From Alkalihalobacillus bogoriensis ATCC BAA-922 (GTDB lineage Bacteria > Bacillota > Bacilli > Bacillales > Bacillaceae_F): a stretch of 64,000 nucleotides of DNA. Shown one piece after another: positions 26,319-36,728 of this stretch (position 1 is the stretch's first letter; every line of letters starts with the position of its first letter). The DNA is taken from the NCBI RefSeq assembly GCF_000621445.1, contig NZ_JHYI01000013.1, positions 1 through 64,000 on the forward strand. Reading direction: 5' to 3'. The notes beneath the pieces were generated by a model, which did not search any database, had not been told where the DNA came from, and saw nothing but the letters and a program-made list of their open reading frames with translations. The position numbers and the translations under genes are program-made.

Positions 26319-27612
26319 TTATCTCACTCTCCTTTACACCAAAGAAATGCGGTTTTTTATTAAAAATTCGACTATTAATCCATAACCCTAACAATAGCCT
26401 TGAACCATAGACCGCTGTAATGAAACTCGTTAATATACTGACAATTAACATGACTGCAAACCCTTGTACAGAGCTTGTCCCAAAGTAAAACAACACACTA
26501 GCTGCTAAAATCGTTGTAATATTCGCATCTAATATCGTTGATAACGAACGACGACTTCCTGCTTTAAACGCAGACATAATCGATTTTCCCGACCGAATTT
26601 CTTCTTTAATCCGTTCATATGTAATAATGTTCGCATCAACAGCCATCCCGACCCCTAATATTAAGGCTGCAATACCTGGCAGTGTTAATACTGCATTCAT
26701 CGCATTAAAAATGACTAAGACTAGATAAATATATGCACTTAACGTAACCATTGCGATTATCCCCATAAAGCGATAATAGAATATAACGTATAAGAAAATT
26801 AATCCCACTCCAATAAAGCCTGCGTAAATCGTTTTTTGCATCGCTTGCTCACCTAATGATGCACCAACAGAATGAGAATACATTTCCGTCAGCTGTGTAG
26901 GAAGAGCCCCTGCATTTAAAATATCTGCTAAAAATCGAGTTTGTTGTTGAGTAAAAGTACTGCTTTCAATCATGACATTTCTTGAATTAATGGGAGCACG
27001 GACCGATGCATCGGATATAAATTTCGGTTCGGCTTTCATTGCTTCTTCATAATAAGAATCGCCTTCCTCATAATCAAGCCAAATAACGAGACGGTTTTCT
27101 CCAAATGGGCGTTGCGAAATTTCCCGTGTCACTTCATAAAACATCTCAGAATCTTTTAACGTTAATGTGACAATCGGTAAATTAGTATCTGGATGAAAAG
27201 AGTTGCTTGCCCCGTTTCCTTGTAATTCCGTACCATCAAACAAAATATTGTCATCGACATCACGAAATGTAAGATGGGCTTCTGTTGCTAACAAATCTCG
27301 TGCTGTTTGCTGATCTTCCACACCAGCTAATTGCACACGAACACGGTCATCCCCTTCAATTGAAATGTTTGGTTCTGATACCCCAATGACGTTTACCCGT
27401 TGGTTTAACGCCGCAACTGTAGCTTGTAATAAATCATTGTTAAGGACATCCCCTTCATCGGTAGGTTTTACTTCATATAACACTTCAAATCCACCTTGAA
27501 GATCCAATCCTAGCTTTATTTCTTTCGTCACATCTGTAAGCGTCATTCCGATCACTCCACCTAACAACGCAACGATGAGAAAGAAAGCGATGATACGACC
27601 TTTTTTCACCAT
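26308..27612 (-). CDS. secD: Protein translocase subunit SecD
   Basis: 434 residues from ATG 27612 (an in-frame TTG lies two codons upstream). First membrane helix at about 5-27, KLGLDLQGGFEVLYEV, the extracytoplasmic P1 region (about 50-250), then the RND block with GVGMAVDANIITYERIKEE, SRRSLSTILDANITTILAA and the closing MLIVSILTSFITAVYGSRLL. The P1 region is shorter than in E. coli SecD (615 residues), as usual in Firmicutes. It is co-transcribed with secF from a strong promoter. Confidence 0.95.
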   Translation of the reverse strand: MVKKGRIIAFFLIVALLGGVIGMTLTDVTKEIKLGLDLQGGFEVLYEVKPTDEGDVLNNDLLQATVAALNQRVNVIGVSEPNISIEGDDRVRVQLAGVEDQQTARDLLATEAHLTFRDVDDNILFDGTELQGNGASNSFHPDTNLPIVTLTLKDSEMFYEVTREISQRPFGENRLVIWLDYEEGDSYYEEAMKAEPKFISDASVRAPINSRNVMIESSTFTQQQTRFLADILNAGALPTQLTEMYSHSVGASLGEQAMQKTIYAGFIGVGLIFLYVIFYYRFMGIIAMVTLSAYIYLVLVIFNAMNAVLTLPGIAALILGVGMAVDANIITYERIKEEIRSGKSIMSAFKAGSRRSLSTILDANITTILAASVLFYFGTSSVQGFAVMLIVSILTSFITAVYGSRLLLGLWINSRIFNKKPHFFGVKESEISEL

Positions 27613-27689
27613 GTCCAAACTGCCTCCTTAAACCTCACAACGAAAAAGTATTTTATACCTTGTAGAATCATAAAAAGTGCAATATTTTT

Positions 27690-27719
27690 ATTATATCGGT
27701 CTTAGGATCGCACTGTCAA
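27690..27719 (-). promoter_or_regulatory. Sigma-A promoter of secD-secF
   Basis: Minus-strand TTGACA (27719-27714), 18-nt spacer, TATAAT (27695-27690). Both boxes are perfect. Confidence 0.8.
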
Positions 27720-27740
27720 TTTTCTTTCCAATAAAGGAAG

Positions 27741-28040
27741 CTATGTAATATCTTTGACAATCTCTTCTAAAACTCCTTCATTTGCAAACCAATCATTCGA
27801 TTGATAACTTTCCATTGTTAGCCAATTCATATACTCCCCGACTTTCAAAGTTAAAATGACATTGACAAATGTATGCAAATGAATAAATTCCTTTTTCTTT
27901 CTAAGCTTATGAAGTATACAAGACCATACTTCTTCTGCCGTTGCTCTTTCATAACCAAGTAAATGAAATTCTTCTACTTTACTTGTAATGGCTGGCGTCA
28001 CAGTTTCTTTCCATACATCAAACTGCTGTTTTTCTCCCAT
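27741..28040 (-). CDS. comN: ComN-like post-transcriptional regulator
   Basis: 99 residues from ATG 28040, which follows GAGGGGG; an upstream in-frame start at 28079 would overlap the next gene. The sequence FDVWKETVTPAITSKVEEFHLLGYERATAEEVWSC (in two parts) resembles ComN (YrzD), which in B. subtilis acts after transcription on the comE mRNA and localises to division sites and poles. Length and position between secDF and spoVB match. It lies 16 nt behind the DUF368 gene. Confidence 0.85.
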   Translation of the reverse strand: MGEKQQFDVWKETVTPAITSKVEEFHLLGYERATAEEVWSCILHKLRKKKEFIHLHTFVNVILTLKVGEYMNWLTMESYQSNDWFANEGVLEEIVKDIT

Positions 28041-28056
28041 TTTATAACCCCCTCTT

Positions 28057-28869
28057 TTATGTATGTTCAACTTTCCCAAGTGTCACTGCGACATAAAAAC
28101 CTACGATGAACGTGACAACGCTCGTAAATAACATGATGAAATTCGGTTCAATTCCTGGAAAAATAACGACCATGGAACCTGCCACTATTCCAATGATAAA
28201 TGCATATGTAAATACAGGCATTCTTTTTAACAAATACGTAATTGCCTTACTACACAAAACAAGTCCTAAGAGTATACCGATTGCGACTGTTGCTATCATT
28301 GGAATATTAAGGGACGTAACAGCACCTAACACAGGTTCATATGTCCCTAGTAACAACAAGACAAACGAGCCACTAATCCCCGGCAAAATCATCGCCATAC
28401 TCGCTACAAACCCAGAGCCAAACAATACTAAGGCAGACGATAGTGTATAAGACTCAATAACAATATCTTCTCTTGCCCCAATAAAAGCGGTGGATGCAAT
28501 GACCAACCCTGCGATAACTAACGTTACATAATGAGGTGCTCGAAACGTTTCTTTATAATTAATGTCTCGCAATAAATAAGGTAAAATCCCACCGATTAAT
28601 CCTAAGAAAAAAAACATTGTTGCTTGAAAATGAAATTCAATCAGCCATTCTATTAAATGACTTAACAAAAACACAGCAAGAACAGCTCCTACCCCTAAAG
28701 GAAACAAAAAGCCGAAATGCTTTTTCCACTCCCGACTAAAAAAACCGCTAATCGCCGCAATTAACCGATCATAAATTCCTAATAATACAGCGATCGTTCC
28801 ACCACTTACGCCAGGAACGATATCGCTTGTTCCGATCATCATTCCTCGATAAATATTTTTCCACTCCAT
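28057..28869 (-). CDS. DUF368 polyprenyl-phosphate transporter (PopT family)
   Basis: 270 residues with about eight hydrophobic segments. The DUF368 signatures are clear: RGMMIGTSDIVPGVSGGTIA near the start and MILPGISGSFVLLLLGTYEP in the middle, two related halves typical of an internal repeat. Members of this family were shown in 2022-2023 to return undecaprenyl phosphate to the inner leaflet for cell-wall synthesis. ATG 28869 follows AAAGGAG. It precedes comN on the same strand and faces away from spoVB, a flippase-fold gene. Confidence 0.88.
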   Translation of the reverse strand: MEWKNIYRGMMIGTSDIVPGVSGGTIAVLLGIYDRLIAAISGFFSREWKKHFGFLFPLGVGAVLAVFLLSHLIEWLIEFHFQATMFFFLGLIGGILPYLLRDINYKETFRAPHYVTLVIAGLVIASTAFIGAREDIVIESYTLSSALVLFGSGFVASMAMILPGISGSFVLLLLGTYEPVLGAVTSLNIPMIATVAIGILLGLVLCSKAITYLLKRMPVFTYAFIIGIVAGSMVVIFPGIEPNFIMLFTSVVTFIVGFYVAVTLGKVEHT

Positions 28870-29066
28870 GTAAACGAACTCCTTTAGTTTTTGTGTCTCA
28901 AAAATCATAGATTACCAAAATCTTCTCATTGGATGTCTTTTCTGTCAATTTCATTTTTATACATAATTGATCAAATTCACAACAACTTGTCATGCTTGGC
29001 CCCCTTCTAAGCATATAAATATTGAAAGAAAATATCCATCATTTCTTAAAAGGTGGCCGTAAATTC

Positions 29067-30635
29067 ATGTCAAAACAAACTTTTCTCCAAGGAACACTTA
29101 TTTTAATTATTGCTGGTCTTATTACTCGGTTTTTAGGGTTCGTCAATAAAATCGTTGTCGCAAGAATCATGGGAGCCGAAGGGGTCGGCCTTTATATGAT
29201 GGCTGTTCCAACTTTGCTTCTTGTTATTACGATTACACAACTTGGACTTCCCGTGGCGATTTCTAAGCTTGTGGCCGAAGCAGAAGCACAGCAGGACAGA
29301 CGAAAGATTAAGCGAATTTTAGTTGTCTCCTTAAGTACAACCGGAATCTTAAGTATTATTTTTACAATTGGGATGGTGTTATTTGCTCCCTTTATATCAC
29401 AGACCTTATTAACAGATTCAAGAGCGTTTTATCCTCTCATTGCCATTGCACCGATAGTTCCGATTGTCGCTTTATCAAGTGTAATGCGTGGCTATTTTCA
29501 AGGAAGACAAAATATGCGTCCTACCGCATATTCCCAAGTGATTGAACAAGTTGTGCGGATTACATTAGTTGCCGTTATGACAAGCGCTTTTCTCCCTTAT
29601 GGGGTGGAATATGCCGCCGCTGGAGCAATGGCTTCTGTCGTGATTGGCGAGCTTGCTTCGCTTGTGTACATGATTTTTATGTTTAAATCAAACAAGCGGA
29701 TTCGTATTCGCAAAGGATTTTTTGGGTATTTACGAAAAGGGAAAACGACATTCCAAGAATTAATGAACATCGCCCTTCCTACAACAGGAAGTCGGTTAAT
29801 CGGTTCATTGTCGTTATTTTTCGAACCGATTGTTGTAGCACAAAGTTTAGCGATTGCCGGTGTAGCGACAGCTGTAGCGACAACGCAATACGGAGAGCTA
29901 ACTGGATTTGTCATTCCTTTACTATTATTACCGACCTTTATTACATACTCACTGTCGGTCTCTCTCGTTCCGGCCATTAGTGAGGCTTCCGCGAAAAAGC
30001 AATATCAGCTCATCCATCATCGCCTTGGGCAAGCATTGCGCCTCGCGATGATTTCTGGTGGTATTGCTGTTGTCATTATGTATGTCTATGCGATTCCAAT
30101 TATGGAGCTCATGTATGATGCACCAACTGTCGCCACTTATTTAAAAATCATGGCTCCTTTTAGTTTCTTCTTATATTTCCAAAGCCCACTTCAAGCGACA
30201 TTACAAGCGCTTAATTTAGCTAGGGCAGCGATGATGAATAGCTTAATCGGAGCCGTCGTGAAAATTGGAGCGATTTTTGTGTTAGCTAGTCGACCTGAAT
30301 TAGGGATTATGGGTGCTGCATTGGCAGTTGCTGTCGGCATGGTTCTTGTTACTTTATTACACTTAGCTTCGGTTGCAAAAACGATTAGCTTTACACTTCA
30401 TGTGAAAGAAACAGTAAAGGCTGTAGTTATTATGGCGTTATCTGGTGTATTCGGATTTACTTTGTATGAGTACGGATTTATGTCCTTCTCATTATTACCA
30501 AGAACCTTACTATGTATTTTCCTAACAACTGGATTTTATGGTATTTTACTATTTTTGTTCGGTCTTATTAAAAAGGAAGATGTCGATCGATTACCTTTTA
30601 TCGGACCTACATTATCGAAGTTTGCTCACCACTAA
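29067..30635 (+). CDS. spoVB: Stage V sporulation protein B (MOP-superfamily flippase)
   Basis: 522 residues, about 14 membrane helices of the MVF/MATE-like polysaccharide flippase fold. The start FLQGTLILIIAGLITRFLGF and RIMGAEGVGLYMMAVPTLLL are typical of SpoVB. In B. subtilis SpoVB is needed for spore cortex peptidoglycan, probably as a lipid II flippase. The position next to comN and secDF matches. ATG 29067 follows AAAAGGTGG; the longer frame from 29022 has no ribosome site. Confidence 0.92.
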   Translation: MSKQTFLQGTLILIIAGLITRFLGFVNKIVVARIMGAEGVGLYMMAVPTLLLVITITQLGLPVAISKLVAEAEAQQDRRKIKRILVVSLSTTGILSIIFTIGMVLFAPFISQTLLTDSRAFYPLIAIAPIVPIVALSSVMRGYFQGRQNMRPTAYSQVIEQVVRITLVAVMTSAFLPYGVEYAAAGAMASVVIGELASLVYMIFMFKSNKRIRIRKGFFGYLRKGKTTFQELMNIALPTTGSRLIGSLSLFFEPIVVAQSLAIAGVATAVATTQYGELTGFVIPLLLLPTFITYSLSVSLVPAISEASAKKQYQLIHHRLGQALRLAMISGGIAVVIMYVYAIPIMELMYDAPTVATYLKIMAPFSFFLYFQSPLQATLQALNLARAAMMNSLIGAVVKIGAIFVLASRPELGIMGAALAVAVGMVLVTLLHLASVAKTISFTLHVKETVKAVVIMALSGVFGFTLYEYGFMSFSLLPRTLLCIFLTTGFYGILLFLFGLIKKEDVDRLPFIGPTLSKFAHH

Positions 30636-30648
30636 TTATTCGTGAGAG

Positions 30649-30678
30649 GCCACTCCAAAAATTTGTAGTGGCTTCTTC
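30649..30678 (+). terminator. Weak terminator-like hairpin after spoVB
   Basis: GCCACT and AGTGGC pair around a 12-nt loop (30649-30672) followed by the T-rich TTCTTCATCT. Stem is short. Confidence 0.4.
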
Positions 30679-30697
30679 ATCTGCTCACCACTCTTAT

Positions 30698-30877
30698 CGG
30701 ACATCTATTCCGCTATTCAAGGAAAAATGAGCCTTTTCTATTTTCTATCGGACATCCGTTCCGCTAATAGAGAAAAAAGGGCGGCAAAGTGCCCCTGTTT
30801 TACTATAATAACGGAACAGATGTCCGTTAACATTTGAAAAAAGTGATTTTTTCGTAATATAGCGGAACATGTGTCCG
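30698..30877. repeat. R3 four-site element B (180 bp)
   Basis: Sites: forward 30698 (CGGACATCTATTCCG) and 30749 (CGGACATCCGTTCCG), reverse 30812 (CGGAACAGATGTCCG) and 30863 (CGGAACATGTGTCCG). Spacing is 51, 63, 51 nt and the two halves are exactly symmetric about one centre. It lies between convergent spoVB and the gene at 30951. Confidence 0.92.
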
Positions 30878-30886
30878 TATAAACTT

Positions 30887-30914
30887 AGGCTGGGACATAC
30901 GTGCGTCCCAGCCT
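30887..30914 (-). terminator. Hairpin after the Gly-rich small gene
   Basis: AGGCTGGGAC and GTCCCAGCCT form a perfect 10-bp stem. The T-run is poor on both strands, so its strength as a terminator is uncertain. Confidence 0.55.
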
Positions 30915-30950
30915 CTCTACATTATTAGCTTTTAACCAAATTCATCTATT

Positions 30951-31229
30951 TTACCACCAAGGACCAAAGAAAGCAGTCCCTAATGCAAAACCACCGATAG
31001 CTCCTAAAGCGATTGGAAAAATATTGCGTCCTCCAAAGCCATAACCAGGATAGCCTGCACCATAAAAGCCATAGCTAAATCCACCAAAATTAGGCGTTTG
31101 CGGTTGCTTCTCTAACCAGACATACTGCCGATCTACTTTTACGATTCTGCCAAAGTGCTGTCGACCACATTTCTCATGTAAAATAACTTCTTTCCCTTGA
31201 TGTTGGCAACAAAGATCATACACATTCAT
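30951..31229 (-). CDS. Small protein with Gly/Tyr/Phe-rich C-terminus, unknown function
   Basis: 92 residues. The first 42 (MNVYDLCCQHQGKEVILHEK at the start, then CGRQHFGRIVKVDRQYVWLE) look like a small SH3- or Sm-like barrel and contain three cysteines (a CC pair and CGRQH). The second half is rich in Gly, Tyr and Phe (GGFSYGFYGAGYPGYGFGG) and ends in a hydrophobic GAIGGFALGTAFFGPWW segment. Such composition occurs in small spore-coat or surface proteins, which is only a guess. Good site GGGAGG before ATG. Confidence 0.7.
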   Translation of the reverse strand: MNVYDLCCQHQGKEVILHEKCGRQHFGRIVKVDRQYVWLEKQPQTPNFGGFSYGFYGAGYPGYGFGGRNIFPIALGAIGGFALGTAFFGPWW

Positions 31230-31304
31230 GACAAAACCTCCCTTCTGTCTATTTTATTGTATTAAAACAAAAGGAAGGTTGACTCCACACTTGTACCAAG
31301 TATT

Positions 31305-31961
31305 TTATTTTTCATCTTTTAAATCAACAAAAAAGGATCGATCCCCTTGGAGCGCACAATACGAGATTTTTTTAATATCACGGTAGCCAAGTTTTCGCAT
31401 TTCCTGGCGAAGCCATAATTCGGTTTGGTTAAGTTTTTGCAAATGTTCTTTCTGCACATTTCCATCTAAAATTAATGGGAGAGGCAATGACACATGATTT
31501 TTATCATTATTGTTATCTTTTTCAATAACTGACAATTGACCAGACGGCTCTAAAATCGCAAATTCTACATCAGCTATATTATGAACATTGTTTTGGCGCA
31601 ATTGAATAAGTAAATCATCAAAATTATATCGTTGCTTCCTCATTTCTCCTTCATCAATTTTTCCTTTGTTAATTAATACCGATGGACGTCCGTCCACTAA
31701 TTTTCGTAATTTTTCACTTTTTAAAGAAAGAAAAGCAAAGAAAATTTGAATGAGGGATAACATCACGATAGGTACAATGGTATGCAGCATCGGAACTTGA
31801 ATATTTTCTATGGATACAACAGCTAATTCTGCGATCATAATCGAAACGACAAAATCAAGCACAGATAATTGCCCAATTTCTCGTTTTCCCATAAAGCGAA
31901 GGACAAAGAGGATAATAAAGTAAATGAAGATCGTGCGGAGTATGATTGTACCATAATCCAT
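31305..31961 (-). CDS. DUF421 (YetF-type) membrane protein
   Basis: 218 residues. Three membrane helices in the first 80 residues (FIYFIILFVLRFMGKREIGQ is a family motif), followed by the YetF/DUF421 domain with GRPSVLINKGKIDEGEMRKQ and NFDDLLIQLRQNNVHNIADV. It matches the gene yrbG found at the same place in B. subtilis. Some relatives are spore-membrane proteins (SpoVA-linked or YhcN partners); its exact role is not known. GGGAGG precedes ATG. Confidence 0.87.
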   Translation of the reverse strand: MDYGTIILRTIFIYFIILFVLRFMGKREIGQLSVLDFVVSIMIAELAVVSIENIQVPMLHTIVPIVMLSLIQIFFAFLSLKSEKLRKLVDGRPSVLINKGKIDEGEMRKQRYNFDDLLIQLRQNNVHNIADVEFAILEPSGQLSVIEKDNNNDKNHVSLPLPLILDGNVQKEHLQKLNQTELWLRQEMRKLGYRDIKKISYCALQGDRSFFVDLKDEK

Positions 31962-32058
31962 CTTATGTTCCTCCCTTAATGTAAGATGCCGTCCATTCCT
32001 TCACATCTTATTGTAAACAAATTTAGGAAGAACATAAGATGAAGCTTTTGGTAGTTGT

Positions 32059-33348
32059 TTAATAAAAGAAAATTAAGTATCGAAAATAAATGTATATCGT
32101 TGAGATGATAAACGAAACTAAGGCGACAGGTGCCCCTACTTTTAAAAATTCCATGTAACTAAACGAGTGTTTCGCTTTCACCGCAAGACCTGCAACAATA
32201 ACATTTGAGCTTGCTCCAATTAATGTAGCATTTCCACCAAGACAAGCACCTAACGCTAATGCCCACCATAGCGGATCTAAATTTGTCATTCCGTAGGACT
32301 GAAATTCTAAAATAACTGGGATCATCGCAGCGACAAAAGGAATGTTATCAACAAATCCAGAAATAATGCCTGAAGCCCATAAAATTAAAAGTGCGGTTTT
32401 TGGTAAATCACCGTCTGTGTAGAAAATAATGGATTTTGCTATTTCATCAATTAATCCGACTTCTTTTAGCCCACCAACAAGCATAAACAAGCCAACAAAG
32501 AAAAATAAAGTAACCCACTCAACAGATTTAAATACTTCTTCAACATCTTGTTTCTCATACGTTAACAACATTAATAATAAAGCGCCCCCCATCGCAATAC
32601 TCGTTAAGTCGACATTTAACAGGGGTTGCAATATAAAACCAACCGTTGTTATCGCTAATACGGATAGGGATTTTACTATTAACACTTTGTCCTTTAAATA
32701 ACTCTTTGGATCGACTTCGATTAATTTTCTTCTGTTTTCAGCTGATACGGTTAATGCTTTTCGATAGTAGTACACTAACCCAGCCATGACAACGATAAAA
32801 ATAATCGCAACCACAGGACCTAAATGAATTAAGAAATCATTAAAGGTCAAATGTTCAACGGCTTGCCCGATCATTAAGTTTGGGGGATCACCAATTAACG
32901 TGGCCGTTCCACCAATGTTGGATGCTAAAATAATCGATAATAAAAATGGGACGGCATTTACTTTTAAAATCTTCGTTAACGTTAAAACAATCGGAACGAC
33001 TAATAAAACAGTAGTGACATTGTTTAATAAAGCAGATCCAATCGCTGTCAGCAAAGATATAAACACAAGTAATGGGATTGGTTTCCCGTCGACTTGTCTT
33101 GCCACATGAACAGCTACATACTCAAACACACCGCTTTGGCTTGTGATCGATACTAAAATCATCATGGATAATAATAATGCTATCGTATGCCAATCAATGT
33201 ATTGCATGAATGCTGTATCCATCGAAAAAATTCCAGCAAACAACATCGCGGCTCCACCTAAACAAGCAACGAGCGCACGATTAATTTTCTCACTAATGAT
33301 AAACACATAGCTAATGATAAAAATGATAAAGGCCAAGGTTACTTCCAT
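32059..33348 (-). CDS. ArsB/NhaD-family ion permease
   Basis: About 429 residues with some 11 hydrophobic segments, of the ion transporter superfamily. Both half-repeats carry the family signature: NNVTTVLLVVPI with NIGGTATLIGDPPNLMIG, and DNIPFVAAMIPV with CLGGNATLIGASSNVIVAG. This pattern is shared by NhaD Na+/H+ antiporters and ArsB-like carriers; the substrate cannot be told. In a Na-driven alkaliphile an antiporter role would make sense, but that is speculative. ATG 33348 is better spaced from AGAGGAG than ATG 33351. Confidence 0.85.
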   Translation of the reverse strand: MEVTLAFIIFIISYVFIISEKINRALVACLGGAAMLFAGIFSMDTAFMQYIDWHTIALLLSMMILVSITSQSGVFEYVAVHVARQVDGKPIPLLVFISLLTAIGSALLNNVTTVLLVVPIVLTLTKILKVNAVPFLLSIILASNIGGTATLIGDPPNLMIGQAVEHLTFNDFLIHLGPVVAIIFIVVMAGLVYYYRKALTVSAENRRKLIEVDPKSYLKDKVLIVKSLSVLAITTVGFILQPLLNVDLTSIAMGGALLLMLLTYEKQDVEEVFKSVEWVTLFFFVGLFMLVGGLKEVGLIDEIAKSIIFYTDGDLPKTALLILWASGIISGFVDNIPFVAAMIPVILEFQSYGMTNLDPLWWALALGACLGGNATLIGASSNVIVAGLAVKAKHSFSYMEFLKVGAPVALVSFIISTIYIYFRYLIFFY

Positions 33349-33529
33349 CATTGAACTCCTCTCACCCACCCATTTCTACCATCCTATGTCAGGGATGTCC
33401 CATTCATGAACTTTCTTTTTTATTTTTTGTACGAGTTTTTCTTTTTTTCTCAATAAACAAAAGGCTAGTCTATTTTCGAAAAATTTGAATATGCTTTACT
33501 AAACTTGTCTAACAAAAGGAGTGAGTGCT

Positions 33530-33904
33530 TTGGCATACCGGGGAATGTTCAGTTCAATGCTATATGGCTTAGTCGTTATCTTTATATTGGCATTAAGCTT
33601 CAGCTTAATTGTTTCGTTACTATTAACTTTTAGCTCATTAACAGAATCATCCTTCACTTGGGTTATTTTAGGCGTATCATTTTTAACTTTATTTATTGGT
33701 GGGCTTGTTTCTGGAGCCAAATCAAAGCAAAAAGGTTGGATTACGGGGGCAGGAACCGCTATTTTATTTACACTTGTCACCTTTCTTGTTCAATACTTAG
33801 GGTATAATGTTGGATTTTCGACTGAACAATATTTTTATCACGGTGGTTACCTTTTATGTGCAGCAATTGGTGGTATTATCGGGGTGAACATTGCAGGAGA
33901 CTAG
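33530..33904 (+). CDS. Small four-helix membrane protein (YrzE/TIGR04086-like)
   Basis: 124 residues from TTG 33530, which is 8 nt after AAGGAG; a GTG at 33521 overlaps that site. Four hydrophobic helices with FIGGLVSGAKSKQKGWITGA in the middle and AAIGGIIGVNIAGD at the end, typical of the TIGR04086 family. B. subtilis has yrzE at this place next to yajC. Function unknown. Confidence 0.8.
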   Translation: MAYRGMFSSMLYGLVVIFILALSFSLIVSLLLTFSSLTESSFTWVILGVSFLTLFIGGLVSGAKSKQKGWITGAGTAILFTLVTFLVQYLGYNVGFSTEQYFYHGGYLLCAAIGGIIGVNIAGD

Positions 33905-33926
33905 CAAACATTCATTTTCACATCAA

Positions 33927-33961
33927 AAAAAGCGCGACCCAATGTGGGTGCGCTTTTTTTA
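33927..33961. terminator. Bidirectional terminator between the YrzE-like gene and yajC
   Basis: AGCGCGACCC and GGGTGCGCT pair with a central mismatch around AATGT, with an A-run before and a T-run after, so it can stop transcripts from both sides. Confidence 0.8.
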
Positions 33962-33966
33962 TGTAA

Positions 33967-34221
33967 TCAATCTGGGTTTACTACTTCCCTAACAGACGTT
34001 CGGTCAAACGTCAATTTGCGGTTATCATTGACAATAATGACGATTGTATCCTCGTCTAATGAGTCAATCGTCCCATGAAGACCGCCGATCGTAATAATCT
34101 TATCGCCTTTTTCTAAGGCTGCATGCATATTACGAATTTGTTTTTGTCTTTTTTGTTGCGGTCTTATGAGAAGAAACCAAAAAATAGCAAACATTAAAAT
34201 TAAAGGTATTATCGCTTCCAT
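33967..34221 (-). CDS. yajC: Preprotein translocase subunit YajC
   Basis: 84 residues: one N-terminal membrane helix (IIPLILMFAIFWFLLIRPQQ) followed by KRQKQIRNMHAALEKGDKII and the small barrel GGLHGTIDSLDEDTIVIIV, all standard YajC. It associates with SecD-SecF. GGGGGTGAG precedes ATG. It follows tgt by 31 nt. Confidence 0.95.
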   Translation of the reverse strand: MEAIIPLILMFAIFWFLLIRPQQKRQKQIRNMHAALEKGDKIITIGGLHGTIDSLDEDTIVIIVNDNRKLTFDRTSVREVVNPD

Positions 34222-34252
34222 TACTTCTCACCCCCCTCTTTTAGTAAACAGA

Positions 34253-36432
<2,180 letters not shown>

Positions 36433-36509
36433 TAATATAAGTCACCTTTTCATTGATGTTTATAGTTATTTTTAAAATAGCATATCGATTCATTTTCATA
36501 AAGTCAACG

Positions 36510-36728
36510 TTAACGGAATCGACCGATTAAGAAAAAAATAAGGGAAAGAACAACACTAATAATAATCGATGTCATGATTGGAAAATAAAACGTTGCATTT
36601 TCTCTTTTGACCAAAATATCGCCAGGTAATTTCCCTAATGATAAGTACTTTCCTCCAACTTGCCACAATAACCCGACAATGATTAAGATCACTCCAAGTG
36701 TTATTAACATTTTCGGTATCATGCTCAA
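36510..36728 (-). CDS. DUF2905 two-helix membrane protein
   Basis: 72 residues with two membrane helices flanking [20 protein letters not shown], which is the DUF2905 signature. The TTG start at 36728 lies in the ruvB stop (TTGA overlap) and is well spaced from GGAGGT; an ATG two codons on is the alternative. Function unknown. It is often found behind ruvB in bacilli. Confidence 0.85.
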   Translation of the reverse strand: MSMIPKMLITLGVILIIVGLLWQVGGKYLSLGKLPGDILVKRENATFYFPIMTSIIISVVLSLIFFLIGRFR

